Shown one piece after another: positions 15,123-22,568 of a stretch of 26,172 nt of DNA. The stretch is from MED-G78 sp964343355. Lineage in GTDB: Bacteria > Pseudomonadota > Gammaproteobacteria > Magnimaribacterales > D2472. Under the pieces are notes generated by a model, which did no database searches, had not been told where the DNA came from, and was given only the letters and a program-made list of their open reading frames with translations. A program made the position numbers and the translations under genes. Numbering within the stretch: the first letter of the stretch is position 1; the number at the start of each line of letters is the position of its first letter. Location of the stretch: NCBI GenBank assembly GCA_964343355.1, contig CAYFJC010000013.1, positions 1-26,172 on the forward strand. Direction: 5' to 3'.

Positions 15123-16001
15123 TTAGAAGTGTTCGTATCCTTTAATATCGATATCATAACCTTTATTGGAAATTAACTTAATTTGTCTGTCACTTGTAAC
15201 TTCGCCAATCTTAAAATAATTATTATCAAACTTATCTTTGGAAACAGTAAAGCATAAGTCATAGTCATCTCCAGAATTGATGTCATCTATGTTGGTTGTG
15301 ATGGGGATATCATCTAGATATATAAGTGCTCCACATTCTGATGATTTAAGTATTTTACTGAGGTCAGCCAAAAGACCATCTGATGTATCTATACATGCTG
15401 AAGCAAAATTAACTATTGTTTTTCCTAGTTCAATTTTAGCAAGGGGTCTTAGGTAATCTGATAAATACTCAGAGTTATTATTGGCATTCTTCCAATCTTT
15501 TAAACCCCTTCTTGCTCTTCCAGTAGGACTGCTTATACAAATATAATCTCCTGGCTGAGCAGTATTTCTCATCAATACCTTTCCTGAATATGGAGTTCCA
15601 TAAACAATTGCATTTAAATTTAATGGCCCTTTAGTTAAATCTCCTCCTATTAGGGATATCTTGAATTCGTTAGCTATATCTTCAACACCTTCAGCTAATT
15701 TTTTATACCAAGCATCTTCGGTTAAAGGGGAAGATACTGAAAGGCTAAAAGCTATCGGTCTACAGCCCATAGCAGCAATGTCACTTAATGCAACAGCAAC
15801 AGCTCTGTATCCGATATCTTGGGGGGAAGCATTAGACGGAAAATGGATATCTACAACTGATGAATCAACAGATGTAATAATTGGGGAGCTTAAATCAAAA
15901 ATGGCACAGTCATCGCCAGGGCCAATGATTATGCCATTTTCTTTATAATATTCAGCGCCTATATGCTGAAATAATTCAATCAGTTCAAATTCTGAAGACA
16001 A
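15123..16001 (-). CDS. thiL: Thiamine-monophosphate kinase ThiL
   Basis: A 292-residue ThiL that phosphorylates thiamine monophosphate to the active cofactor thiamine diphosphate. The N-terminal GPGDDCAIF and VDSSVVDIHF segments bind ATP and magnesium; the ALSDIAAMG helix and IGGDLTKGP loop follow; TSDGLLADL-type signature appears as CIDTSDGLLADL near residue 210, and the closing GDDYDLCFTV is normal. Start is TTG at 16001, three bases after the thiolase stop, with no Shine-Dalgarno, implying coupling. In most gammaproteobacteria thiL follows nusB; here nusB is about 7 kb away on the other strand and a thiolase precedes thiL instead. Confidence 0.95.
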   Translation of the reverse strand: MSSEFELIELFQHIGAEYYKENGIIIGPGDDCAIFDLSSPIITSVDSSVVDIHFPSNASPQDIGYRAVAVALSDIAAMGCRPIAFSLSVSSPLTEDAWYKKLAEGVEDIANEFKISLIGGDLTKGPLNLNAIVYGTPYSGKVLMRNTAQPGDYICISSPTGRARRGLKDWKNANNNSEYLSDYLRPLAKIELGKTIVNFASACIDTSDGLLADLSKILKSSECGALIYLDDIPITTNIDDINSGDDYDLCFTVSKDKFDNNYFKIGEVTSDRQIKLISNKGYDIDIKGYEHF

Positions 16002-16004
16002 GAA

Positions 16005-17192
16005 CTAGCTAGGGTATCTTTCGAATAACCCTGAAGCCCCCATGCCACCACCAATACACATAGTGACAACACCGAATTGCTTATCAGATCTTTGAAGTTC
16101 TCTAGTAATGTGACCGACACATCTGGCACCAGTCATTCCAAAAGGATGACCTATAGATATGGACCCACCATTCACATTTAATTTATCCATTGGAATGCCT
16201 AAAGTATCTCTGCAATAAACCACTTGAACTGCAAAAGCTTCATTTAGCTCCCATAGGTCAATATCACTTACAGATAATCCATTTTGCTTTAATAGCTTAG
16301 GTACTGAGAAAACTGGGCCTATACCCATCTCATCTGGCTCACATCCCATTGTCGTAAATCCTCTAAAATAAGCAACCGGTTTTAAACCTAACTCAAGAGC
16401 TTTTTCTTCAGACATAATTAATGAAACTCCTGCGCCATCTGATAATTGAGAGGAATTCCCTGCTGTTACTGAACCATTCTCTGCAAAAACAGGCTTTAAT
16501 GAAGCAAGTCCTTCAAGAGTAGTTGTAGGTCTGTTACATTCATCTTTTCCTACAGTTACATCTACCTCTTTAGCTTCACCAGTTTCTTTATTCATTAGCA
16601 TCATTTTAGTGTCCATAGGAACTATTTCATCATCAAAAATACCTGCTTCTTGAGCTGCAGCTGTTCTCATTTGGCTTTCTAAAGCGTACTCATCTTGAGC
16701 TTCTCTTGAAACATTGTATCTGTTGGCTACTGTTTCAGCAGTGACACCCATTGGATGATAAATGCCAGGATATTCTTCGGCTAATCTTGGATTTACAAAA
16801 TTATCCATATTTTGTGCACCCATCATAGAAATTGTTTCTGCTCCGCCAGCAATAACAGCGTCATAACAACCAGCCATAACTTGAGATGCTGCCATTGAAA
16901 TAGTTTGCATTCCTGATGAGCAATATCTGTTCACTGTGGTTCCACCTACAGTAATAGGTAGATTTGATAACACTGCAGCATTTCTGCCTAAGTTATGCCC
17001 TTGAGCTCCTTCTGGACTGCCACAACCCATAATCACATCTTCTACAACCGATGCAGGAAGATTAGGATTTCTCTCTAATAAAGAATTAATAATATGTGCA
17101 AGCATGTCATCAGGTCTGGTCATATTAAAACCACCCCTATGTGATTTAGCTAAACCTGTTCTTACGCTATCAACGATTACTGCATTTTTCAT
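16005..17192 (-). CDS. Acetyl-CoA C-acyltransferase (thiolase, FadA-like)
   Basis: A 395-residue thiolase with a full catalytic set: Cys91 in NRYCSSGMQ, His349 in GGSISIGHPFGMTGAR and Cys379 in TMCIGGGMGASGLFE. The NEAFAVQ motif is also present. Such enzymes either split 3-ketoacyl-CoA in fatty-acid oxidation or condense acetyl-CoA; the sequence alone does not decide. It is preceded by a good ribosome site (GGAG, seven bases from the ATG). No FadB-like partner gene is beside it. It is followed after three bases by thiL, with which it shares no obvious pathway, so the association probably reflects rearrangement or streamlining. Confidence 0.93.
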   Translation of the reverse strand: MKNAVIVDSVRTGLAKSHRGGFNMTRPDDMLAHIINSLLERNPNLPASVVEDVIMGCGSPEGAQGHNLGRNAAVLSNLPITVGGTTVNRYCSSGMQTISMAASQVMAGCYDAVIAGGAETISMMGAQNMDNFVNPRLAEEYPGIYHPMGVTAETVANRYNVSREAQDEYALESQMRTAAAQEAGIFDDEIVPMDTKMMLMNKETGEAKEVDVTVGKDECNRPTTTLEGLASLKPVFAENGSVTAGNSSQLSDGAGVSLIMSEEKALELGLKPVAYFRGFTTMGCEPDEMGIGPVFSVPKLLKQNGLSVSDIDLWELNEAFAVQVVYCRDTLGIPMDKLNVNGGSISIGHPFGMTGARCVGHITRELQRSDKQFGVVTMCIGGGMGASGLFERYPS

Positions 17193-17220
17193 GATATCTC
17201 CAATAATTAAATTTTCCGTG

Positions 17221-17538
17221 CTATTTTAGACTATCCTCATCACGACTTAAAGCTTTATACCAGTTAGGAATAATATCGATATTGAGCTCTTTTGTTTTTT
17301 TAAGAATATATGGAATTGTAATAGGACTAAACGGAAGAACGACTAAAACTCCAAGACCTAAACTTTTAAAATTTTGTTTAAGCTGATTATTTGCATATTC
17401 AATATCATCTTCTGAAGCTTCACCTTCAATATAACTTATATAGATATCCAACATTTTTCTATTTTCTTCATTTTCTTCAAGAAAACTTTCTTGCAACCTC
17501 TGCAAATATAACTGGATTTTTTTTGAATTTAAAAACAT
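17221..17538 (-). CDS. Small LETM1-like protein
   Basis: A 105-residue protein. An N-terminal charged helical region (about 5-58) with LDIYISYIEGEASEDDIEYANNQLKQNFK leads into a hydrophobic segment LGLGVLVVLPFSPITIPYILKK (about 60-81) and then ELNIDIIPNWY. This helix, LxLP..xxxxP hydrophobic stretch and ID(I/L)(I/L)P(S/N) ending resemble the LETM1-type domain seen in mitochondrial LETM1 and in small bacterial proteins of unknown function. No signal peptide or metal motif. It is the first gene of the leftward unit LETM1-like - thiolase - thiL - pgpA and is divergent from nth across 49 bases. Function unknown; ion transport should not be assumed. Confidence 0.65.
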   Translation of the reverse strand: MFLNSKKIQLYLQRLQESFLEENEENRKMLDIYISYIEGEASEDDIEYANNQLKQNFKSLGLGVLVVLPFSPITIPYILKKTKELNIDIIPNWYKALSRDEDSLK

Positions 17539-17587
17539 CTTCTATCTATTGTATTACATGGTTAATTCAATATGATAGATTTTGATT
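17539..17587. promoter_or_regulatory. Short divergent promoter region between the LETM1-like gene and nth
   Basis: These 49 bases must hold promoters for both directions if the two units are transcribed locally. Rightward, TATGAT at 17571-17576 could be a -10 for nth, giving a nearly leaderless message. Leftward, TACAAT (17553-17548 on the minus strand) could serve the LETM1-like gene. No good -35 elements are visible, and no hairpin. Confidence 0.3.
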
Positions 17588-18241
17588 ATGATAAAAGCTG
17601 ATAGAGCAAAATTAGTCTCAAATATCTTAAACGAGCACTACCCTGAAACCCCTGTTCCTTTGGATCATGAATCCGTATATACATTACTCATTGCAGTGTT
17701 GCTATCAGCTCAATGTACTGATGAGAGAGTAAATAAAGTAACTCCTGCTCTATTTGATGTTGCATCTTGTCCTGAGGATATGTCAAAAGTATCACAACAA
17801 AAAATTTATGAAATCATAAAGCCCTGTGGTCTTGGTCCAAAAAAATCGAGTGCTATTCTTGAACTTTCAAAAATATTAGTTAAGCAATTTTCTGGAGTAG
17901 TCCCTGAAGATATAAATGAATTAGAAAAATTACCAGGTGTAGGTCATAAGACTGCTTCTGTAGTTATCTCTCAAGGCTTTGGAATACCTGCTTTTCCAGT
18001 AGATACTCATATTCATAGACTAGCTCAAAGATGGGGGCTGACTAAGGGAAAAAATGTAGTTCATACCGAGAATGACCTTAAAAAATTATTTCTAAAAGAT
18101 GACTGGAATAAATTACATCTACAAATAATTTTTTGGGGTAGAGAATTCTGTCAGGCTAGAGAGTGTTTTGGTATTAAATGTAAGATATGTATTGCATGTT
18201 TTCCAAAAAGAACCAAAGCTTTTGCCCACAAGAGACCTTAG
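17588..18241 (+). CDS. nth: Endonuclease III (Nth) with an atypical Fe-S cysteine pattern
   Basis: A bifunctional DNA glycosylase/AP lyase for oxidised pyrimidines, 217 residues from the ATG at 17588 (an in-frame TTG lies two codons upstream; the ATG agrees better with the E. coli N-terminus). The helix-hairpin-helix LPGVGHKTA carries catalytic Lys121, and FPVDTHIHRL carries Asp139, matching E. coli Lys120 and Asp138. At the C-terminus the cluster-binding cysteines are at 188, 193, 198, 201 and 204. The usual spacing is C-X6-C-X2-C-X5-C; here the best reading is C-X9-C-X2-C-X2-C with one extra Cys. Some Nth variants in other bacteria have altered spacing, so a cluster may still form. It lies 42 bases before glyA. 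Confidence 0.93.
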   Translation: MIKADRAKLVSNILNEHYPETPVPLDHESVYTLLIAVLLSAQCTDERVNKVTPALFDVASCPEDMSKVSQQKIYEIIKPCGLGPKKSSAILELSKILVKQFSGVVPEDINELEKLPGVGHKTASVVISQGFGIPAFPVDTHIHRLAQRWGLTKGKNVVHTENDLKKLFLKDDWNKLHLQIIFWGREFCQARECFGIKCKICIACFPKRTKAFAHKRP

Positions 18242-18283
18242 TTCATTTAAAATATCTGTTCAAAATTTCTATTTGGAGAAAAA

Positions 18284-19561
18284 ATGTTATCTAGAGGAGA
18301 CTCTATTTTTAAGAATAATGATTCTATTGAACAATATGACACAGATCTATGGAATGCACTTGATAATGAAGCATCAAGACAAGAAGAGCACATAGAACTA
18401 ATTGCATCGGAAAATTATGCAAGTAAAAGAATTCTTGAGGCTCAAGGATCCATTCTTACCAACAAATATGCTGAGGGGTATCCATCTAAAAGATATTATG
18501 GTGGTTGCGAATATGTTGATATAGCAGAAGATTTAGCAATATCCAGAGCTAAAGAGCTCTTCGATGCAGATTATGCAAATGTTCAGCCTCACTCAGGGTC
18601 TTCAGCAAATGCAGCTGCTTTTCTGGCCATGCTACAACCAAATGACAAGATTTTAGGAATGAGTTTAAATCATGGTGGACACTTAACCCATGGTGCTAAA
18701 GTTAATTTTTCAGGAAGAAATTATGAAGGTATTCAATATGGACTTCATCCTGAAACTCATGATATTGATTATGATCAAGTTAGGTCTTTAGCTCACGAGC
18801 ATAAGCCTAAATTAATAATAGCTGGATTTTCTGCATTTTCTGGAATAATTGATTGGTCTATTTTTAGAGAAATTGCAGATGAAGTAGGTGCTTATTTTCT
18901 TGCAGATATGGCTCATGTTTCCGGCTTAGTTGCAGCAGGCTTATACCCCTCTCCAGTTCCTTATGCTGATGTTGTGACATCAACAACCCATAAAACACTT
19001 AGAGGCCCAAGATCAGGAATAATTTTGGCAAAAAGCAATCCTGAATTAGAGAAAAAGCTAAATTCAGCAGTATTTCCGGGCTCTCAAGGTGGTCCATTGA
19101 TGCATGTCATAGCTGCCAAAGCTTTATGTTTTAAAGAGGCATTAGAGCCTGAATTTAAAGTATATAGTCAGCAAGTTTTAGATAATGCAAAAATTATGTG
19201 TGAAGTCATCCTATCAAGAGGCATAGATATAGTATCTGGTAAAACAGAAAATCATATAATTTTGATGGATCTTAGAAGTAAAGGAATTACAGGCAAGGAT
19301 TCAGAGAAAGCATTGGGCCAAGCTAACATCACTGTTAATAAAAATACAGTTCCAAATGACCCTCAGTCTCCTTTTATAACGTCTGGGATTAGACTTGGAA
19401 CTCCTGCTATCACTACCAGGGGATTTAAAGAAAAAGAAGTCTCCATAATAAGTAACTGGGTTTGTGATGCTGTCTTAAATAATGATGATGAAAAAATTCT
19501 TAATGAGATTAAAGCTAATGTCATAGAGTTGTGTAAAGACTATCCCGTATATAATATCTAA
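18284..19561 (+). CDS. glyA: Serine hydroxymethyltransferase GlyA
   Basis: A 425-residue PLP enzyme converting serine and tetrahydrofolate to glycine and methylenetetrahydrofolate, the main source of one-carbon units. The PLP lysine is Lys237 in TSTTHKTLRGPRSG; the N-terminal EEHIELIASENYAS and YPSKRYYGGCEYVD motifs are intact. Eight extra N-terminal residues compared with the usual 417. The ribosome site is among the best in the window: GGAG at 18275-18278, five bases before the ATG. No glycine or SAM riboswitch is visible in the 42-base leader. nrdR follows after two bases; glyA-nrdR-ribD is a common gammaproteobacterial order. Confidence 0.97.
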   Translation: MLSRGDSIFKNNDSIEQYDTDLWNALDNEASRQEEHIELIASENYASKRILEAQGSILTNKYAEGYPSKRYYGGCEYVDIAEDLAISRAKELFDADYANVQPHSGSSANAAAFLAMLQPNDKILGMSLNHGGHLTHGAKVNFSGRNYEGIQYGLHPETHDIDYDQVRSLAHEHKPKLIIAGFSAFSGIIDWSIFREIADEVGAYFLADMAHVSGLVAAGLYPSPVPYADVVTSTTHKTLRGPRSGIILAKSNPELEKKLNSAVFPGSQGGPLMHVIAAKALCFKEALEPEFKVYSQQVLDNAKIMCEVILSRGIDIVSGKTENHIILMDLRSKGITGKDSEKALGQANITVNKNTVPNDPQSPFITSGIRLGTPAITTRGFKEKEVSIISNWVCDAVLNNDDEKILNEIKANVIELCKDYPVYNI

Positions 19562-19563
19562 CT

Positions 19564-20061
19564 ATGTATTGTCCATTTTGCCAAGCCGAAGATACGAAAG
19601 TTGTTGATTCAAGGTTAGTTGCTGATGGATCTCAAACAAAAAGACGAAGATCTTGTGAGGTTTGCCAGTCAAGATTTACAACTTTCGAAACAGCTGATTT
19701 AGCGCTTCCAAGAGTTATTAAAAATAATGGTGAAAGACAGCCGTTTAATGGCTCTAAGCTTAAAAGAGGCATGTTGAGAGCTCTTGAAAAAAGACCTTTA
19801 TCAACTGAAGAAATTGATACTGCGTTTGGAAAGGTTCTGAATGAGATTAGAACTAGTGGTGTAAGAGAAATTAAATCTTATGCGGTAGGCGAAATTATGA
19901 TGAAAATTCTTAAAGACATAGATCAAGTAGCTTATGTTAGATTTGCATCTGTCTATAGAGATTTTCAAGATATCAAAGATTTTTCTGAGGAAATAAATTC
20001 ATTGAGTGAATTATCTTCTGTTGAAAAGAAATCCAAGAAAGCAAAGACTGAAAAAAAATGA
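19564..20061 (+). CDS. nrdR: Transcriptional repressor NrdR
   Basis: A 165-residue nucleotide-sensing repressor of ribonucleotide reductase genes. The N-terminal zinc ribbon has Cys3, Cys6, Cys31 and Cys34 with the basic KRRRSCEVC loop that contacts the NrdR box; the ATP-cone domain covers about residues 49-139 (PRVIKNNGERQPFNGSKLKRG). A lysine-rich tail of about 15 residues extends past the usual 150-residue length. It overlaps ribD by four bases (ATGA) after an A8 run. No ribonucleotide reductase gene is in this window, so its targets lie elsewhere. Confidence 0.96.
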   Translation: MYCPFCQAEDTKVVDSRLVADGSQTKRRRSCEVCQSRFTTFETADLALPRVIKNNGERQPFNGSKLKRGMLRALEKRPLSTEEIDTAFGKVLNEIRTSGVREIKSYAVGEIMMKILKDIDQVAYVRFASVYRDFQDIKDFSEEINSLSELSSVEKKSKKAKTEKK

Positions 20062-21071
20062 ACTTCGAGAAGTATATGCTAAGAGCTATATCTCTTGCAG
20101 ACACTTATAAATATACAGCAAAACCAAATCCGGTAGTTGGAGCTTTAATTCTTAAAGATGAAATAATTGTTTCTGAAGGAGCGCATGAAAGATTTGGAGA
20201 AAATCATGCCGAGATAAATGCTATTGAAGCTGCAAATAAACAATTGGGAGATAGTTTTGAGTCTTTTGCTGATTTAATATTAATTTGCACTTTAGAGCCA
20301 TGTAATCATTCTGGTAAGACAGGTCCATGCACTAAAGCTATCATTGATTCAGGTATCAAGAAAGTTATTATTGGCAGCGAAGATCCCAATCCAATGGTTG
20401 CTGGAAAAGGAATAGATAAACTTATAGAAAATGGTATTAATGTTGAAGTTGGGCTTTGTAAGAATTTAGTTGAAAGACAAAATAAATTCTTTTTTTTTAA
20501 GCATAAAAATAACAGGCCTTATTTAACTGCAAAAATAGCTAGTTCTGCTGATTGGAAATCTCATAAAAAAGATGGAAGTAGTTCCTGGATAACTTGTGAA
20601 GAATCAAGGCAGGACGTTCAAAAAGTAAGAGCGGAATATGACGCCATTCTGACTGGAGGAAATACGGTTAAAGACGATAATCCTAGAATGAATGCAAGAG
20701 TTGATTTTGATCTAAATCAACCAAAAAAAATATTACTTTCAAATAAACATGATCTTAAAAAAACAAGGAATAATTTTTTTAAAGATGCTGAGGTTCAGGT
20801 CATAACAGAAACAGATCTTAAAAAGATAATATTAAGTTTTCAAGACTTAGAGTATTGCTCCATTCTTGTTGAGGCAGGACCAAAATTAGTAAATGCTTTT
20901 TTATTAAATAATCTTATTGATGAGTTGATTATTTATCAATCCCAGGATTTACTTGGCTTAGATGGAGTGGATTGGTTTAAAAAAGATAATGCTGTAGAAA
21001 ATCTAGGTTTTAAACTAGAATCCTCTTATAAAATTAAGACAGATACAAAATATATATATAAAAAATGTTAA
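20058..21071 (+). CDS. ribD: Bifunctional riboflavin biosynthesis deaminase/reductase RibD
   Basis: This two-domain enzyme performs the second and third steps of riboflavin synthesis. The deaminase domain (about 1-145) has the zinc site His50 with proton-shuttling Glu52 (HAEINAI), Cys82 and Cys91 (CTLEPCNHSGKTGPC). The reductase domain (about 150-337) includes RPYLTAKIASSADWK and VEAGPKLVNAFL. At 337 residues it is slightly short but complete. A nine-T run (20490-20498) encodes FFFF near the domain junction. It overlaps nrdR by 4 bases and ribBA by 7. The riboflavin synthase gene ribE, often next in gammaproteobacteria, is absent here. Confidence 0.95.
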   Translation: MNFEKYMLRAISLADTYKYTAKPNPVVGALILKDEIIVSEGAHERFGENHAEINAIEAANKQLGDSFESFADLILICTLEPCNHSGKTGPCTKAIIDSGIKKVIIGSEDPNPMVAGKGIDKLIENGINVEVGLCKNLVERQNKFFFFKHKNNRPYLTAKIASSADWKSHKKDGSSSWITCEESRQDVQKVRAEYDAILTGGNTVKDDNPRMNARVDFDLNQPKKILLSNKHDLKKTRNNFFKDAEVQVITETDLKKIILSFQDLEYCSILVEAGPKLVNAFLLNNLIDELIIYQSQDLLGLDGVDWFKKDNAVENLGFKLESSYKIKTDTKYIYKKC

Positions 21072-22144
21072 AAGATAATATTACTGAAATCATAGAAGAC
21101 GTAAAGCAAGGAAAAATGGTAATCATTCTTGATGACGAAGAAAGAGAGAATGAGGGTGATTTGATATGTGCAGCTGACCTTGTGACTCCAGAAATAATTA
21201 ATTTTATGGCATCTAAAGGCAAAGGGTTAATTTGTCTCCCTATGAGTGAGAACTTATGCAATAAATATGATCTGCAGATGATGACTCATAATAACAAAGC
21301 AGCAAATAGAACTGCATTTACTGTTTCAATTGAAGCTGCAGAAGGTATAACTACTGGGATATCGGCAGCAGATAGATCGCATACTATTAAAACTGCCGTA
21401 GATAAAAAGTCGAAGCCGTCTGATATTGTTCAGCCAGGCCATATATTTCCCTTAAAAGCTATGGATGGAGGAGTTTTAAGCAGAGCCGGACATACAGAAG
21501 CTGCTTGCGATCTTGCTAAGCTAGCTGGTCTGCAGTCTGCTGGGGTTATTTGCGAGATTATGAATGAAGATGGAACTATGGCAAGAAGAGATGATTTGAT
21601 TAAGTTTGGAAAAGATCATGGAATAAAAGTTGGTACCATAGCTGATCTTATTGATTACAGGCTTTCATCAGACTCAACTGTTGAGGCAGTGCATGATAGA
21701 AAAATAAAAAATGAATTTGGTGAATTTAATCTTATTGTATGGAGAGATATGATTAATGATGAGTATCATTTCTCCCTAAGCAAAGGTGACTTAATAAAAG
21801 CAAAATCTCCCCTTGTTAGAGTTCAGACTCAAAGCATTCTGCAGGATACGCTTGGAATTGAAGAACTTGGTAAAAATTGGTCTATACGAAAATCTCTAGA
21901 AAGAATTGCTCAGGAAGATGCAGGTATTTTTGTTTTAATTAACCACAGAGATGCGAAAAGTTACTGGTTGAATATACTTGATAATAAAGAGGTAGAGCCA
22001 AAAAGAAATAGGCGAGTAATTGGAGTTGGTTCCCAAATATTAAGAGCATTAGGATTGAAGGAGATTACTGTCCTAGGAACACCCACAAAATACAATGCTG
22101 TTTCTGGCTTTAATATAGAAATTACGGGTTTTATAAATGAATAA
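21065..22144 (+). CDS. ribBA: 3,4-dihydroxy-2-butanone-4-phosphate synthase with degenerate GTP cyclohydrolase II domain (RibB/RibBA-like)
   Basis: A 359-residue fusion. The N-terminal RibB domain (about 1-200) is intact: DDEERENEGD at 23-32, catalytic His143 in AGHTEAACDLAKLAG, and Glu164 in ICEIMNEDGTMARRDDL; it makes dihydroxybutanone phosphate from ribulose 5-phosphate. The C-terminal RibA-like domain (about 205-359) keeps the fold pattern (SPLVRVQTQS..., closing LGTPTKYNAVSGFNIEITG) but contains no cysteine at all after Cys163, so the three zinc cysteines of GTP cyclohydrolase II are missing. It should lack that activity, as in the RibBX-type proteins known from Proteobacteria. The first step must then be supplied by a RibA elsewhere. 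Overlaps ribD by 7 and ribH by 8 bases. Confidence 0.93.
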   Translation: MLKDNITEIIEDVKQGKMVIILDDEERENEGDLICAADLVTPEIINFMASKGKGLICLPMSENLCNKYDLQMMTHNNKAANRTAFTVSIEAAEGITTGISAADRSHTIKTAVDKKSKPSDIVQPGHIFPLKAMDGGVLSRAGHTEAACDLAKLAGLQSAGVICEIMNEDGTMARRDDLIKFGKDHGIKVGTIADLIDYRLSSDSTVEAVHDRKIKNEFGEFNLIVWRDMINDEYHFSLSKGDLIKAKSPLVRVQTQSILQDTLGIEELGKNWSIRKSLERIAQEDAGIFVLINHRDAKSYWLNILDNKEVEPKRNRRVIGVGSQILRALGLKEITVLGTPTKYNAVSGFNIEITGFINE

Positions 22145-22568
22145 AATTCTTATAGTTCATACCTCTTGGTATAAAGAGTATATTGATAAGATGCTTGATA
22201 CTGCATCACATATAATAAATGAATCAAATTTTTCTATTAATTTTTTATGTGCTCCAGGAGCTATAGAGTTAGCTGCACTGGCTAAAAATAAAATACTAGT
22301 GGATAAACAAATTCCAGAACAAGTAAATAACTATGTTGGAGTTTTATTTTTAGGCATTGTAATTAGAGGTAGTACTTCACACTACGAATTGGTAACTAAT
22401 GAGGCTTTTAGATCTATTGGCAGTTTGGCAATGGATTTTCCTGAAATCTCAGTTATTAATAATGTTATATGTGTAGAAAATCAGAGTCAATTAGAAGAAA
22501 GAATAGAAAAGAATACACAAAATAATACTAGAGCCTTGGTGGACTTAATTAATGAAAAATCTAGCTAA
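22137..22568 (+). CDS. ribH: 6,7-dimethyl-8-ribityllumazine synthase RibH
   Basis: A 143-residue lumazine synthase that joins the RibB and RibD products into the riboflavin precursor. CAPGAIELA (38-46) and the active-site loop GIVIRGSTSHYE (73-84) with His82 match the family. The protein is about ten residues shorter than usual, starting right at the first beta-strand. The conserved late phosphate-binding segment around TGNKGxE is replaced by NTQNNTRAL, so that part has diverged. Coupled by overlap to ribBA (8 bases) and nusB (17 bases). The next enzyme, riboflavin synthase, is not encoded in the window. Confidence 0.88.
   Translation: MNKILIVHTSWYKEYIDKMLDTASHIINESNFSINFLCAPGAIELAALAKNKILVDKQIPEQVNNYVGVLFLGIVIRGSTSHYELVTNEAFRSIGSLAMDFPEISVINNVICVENQSQLEERIEKNTQNNTRALVDLINEKSS

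Noticed and set aside
20000..21070. FMN riboswitch or NrdR box controlling the nrdR-rib genes
   Set aside because: Genes from glyA to nusB overlap or are two bases apart, so there is no leader space, and no RFN-like fold or NrdR-box pair is seen before glyA.
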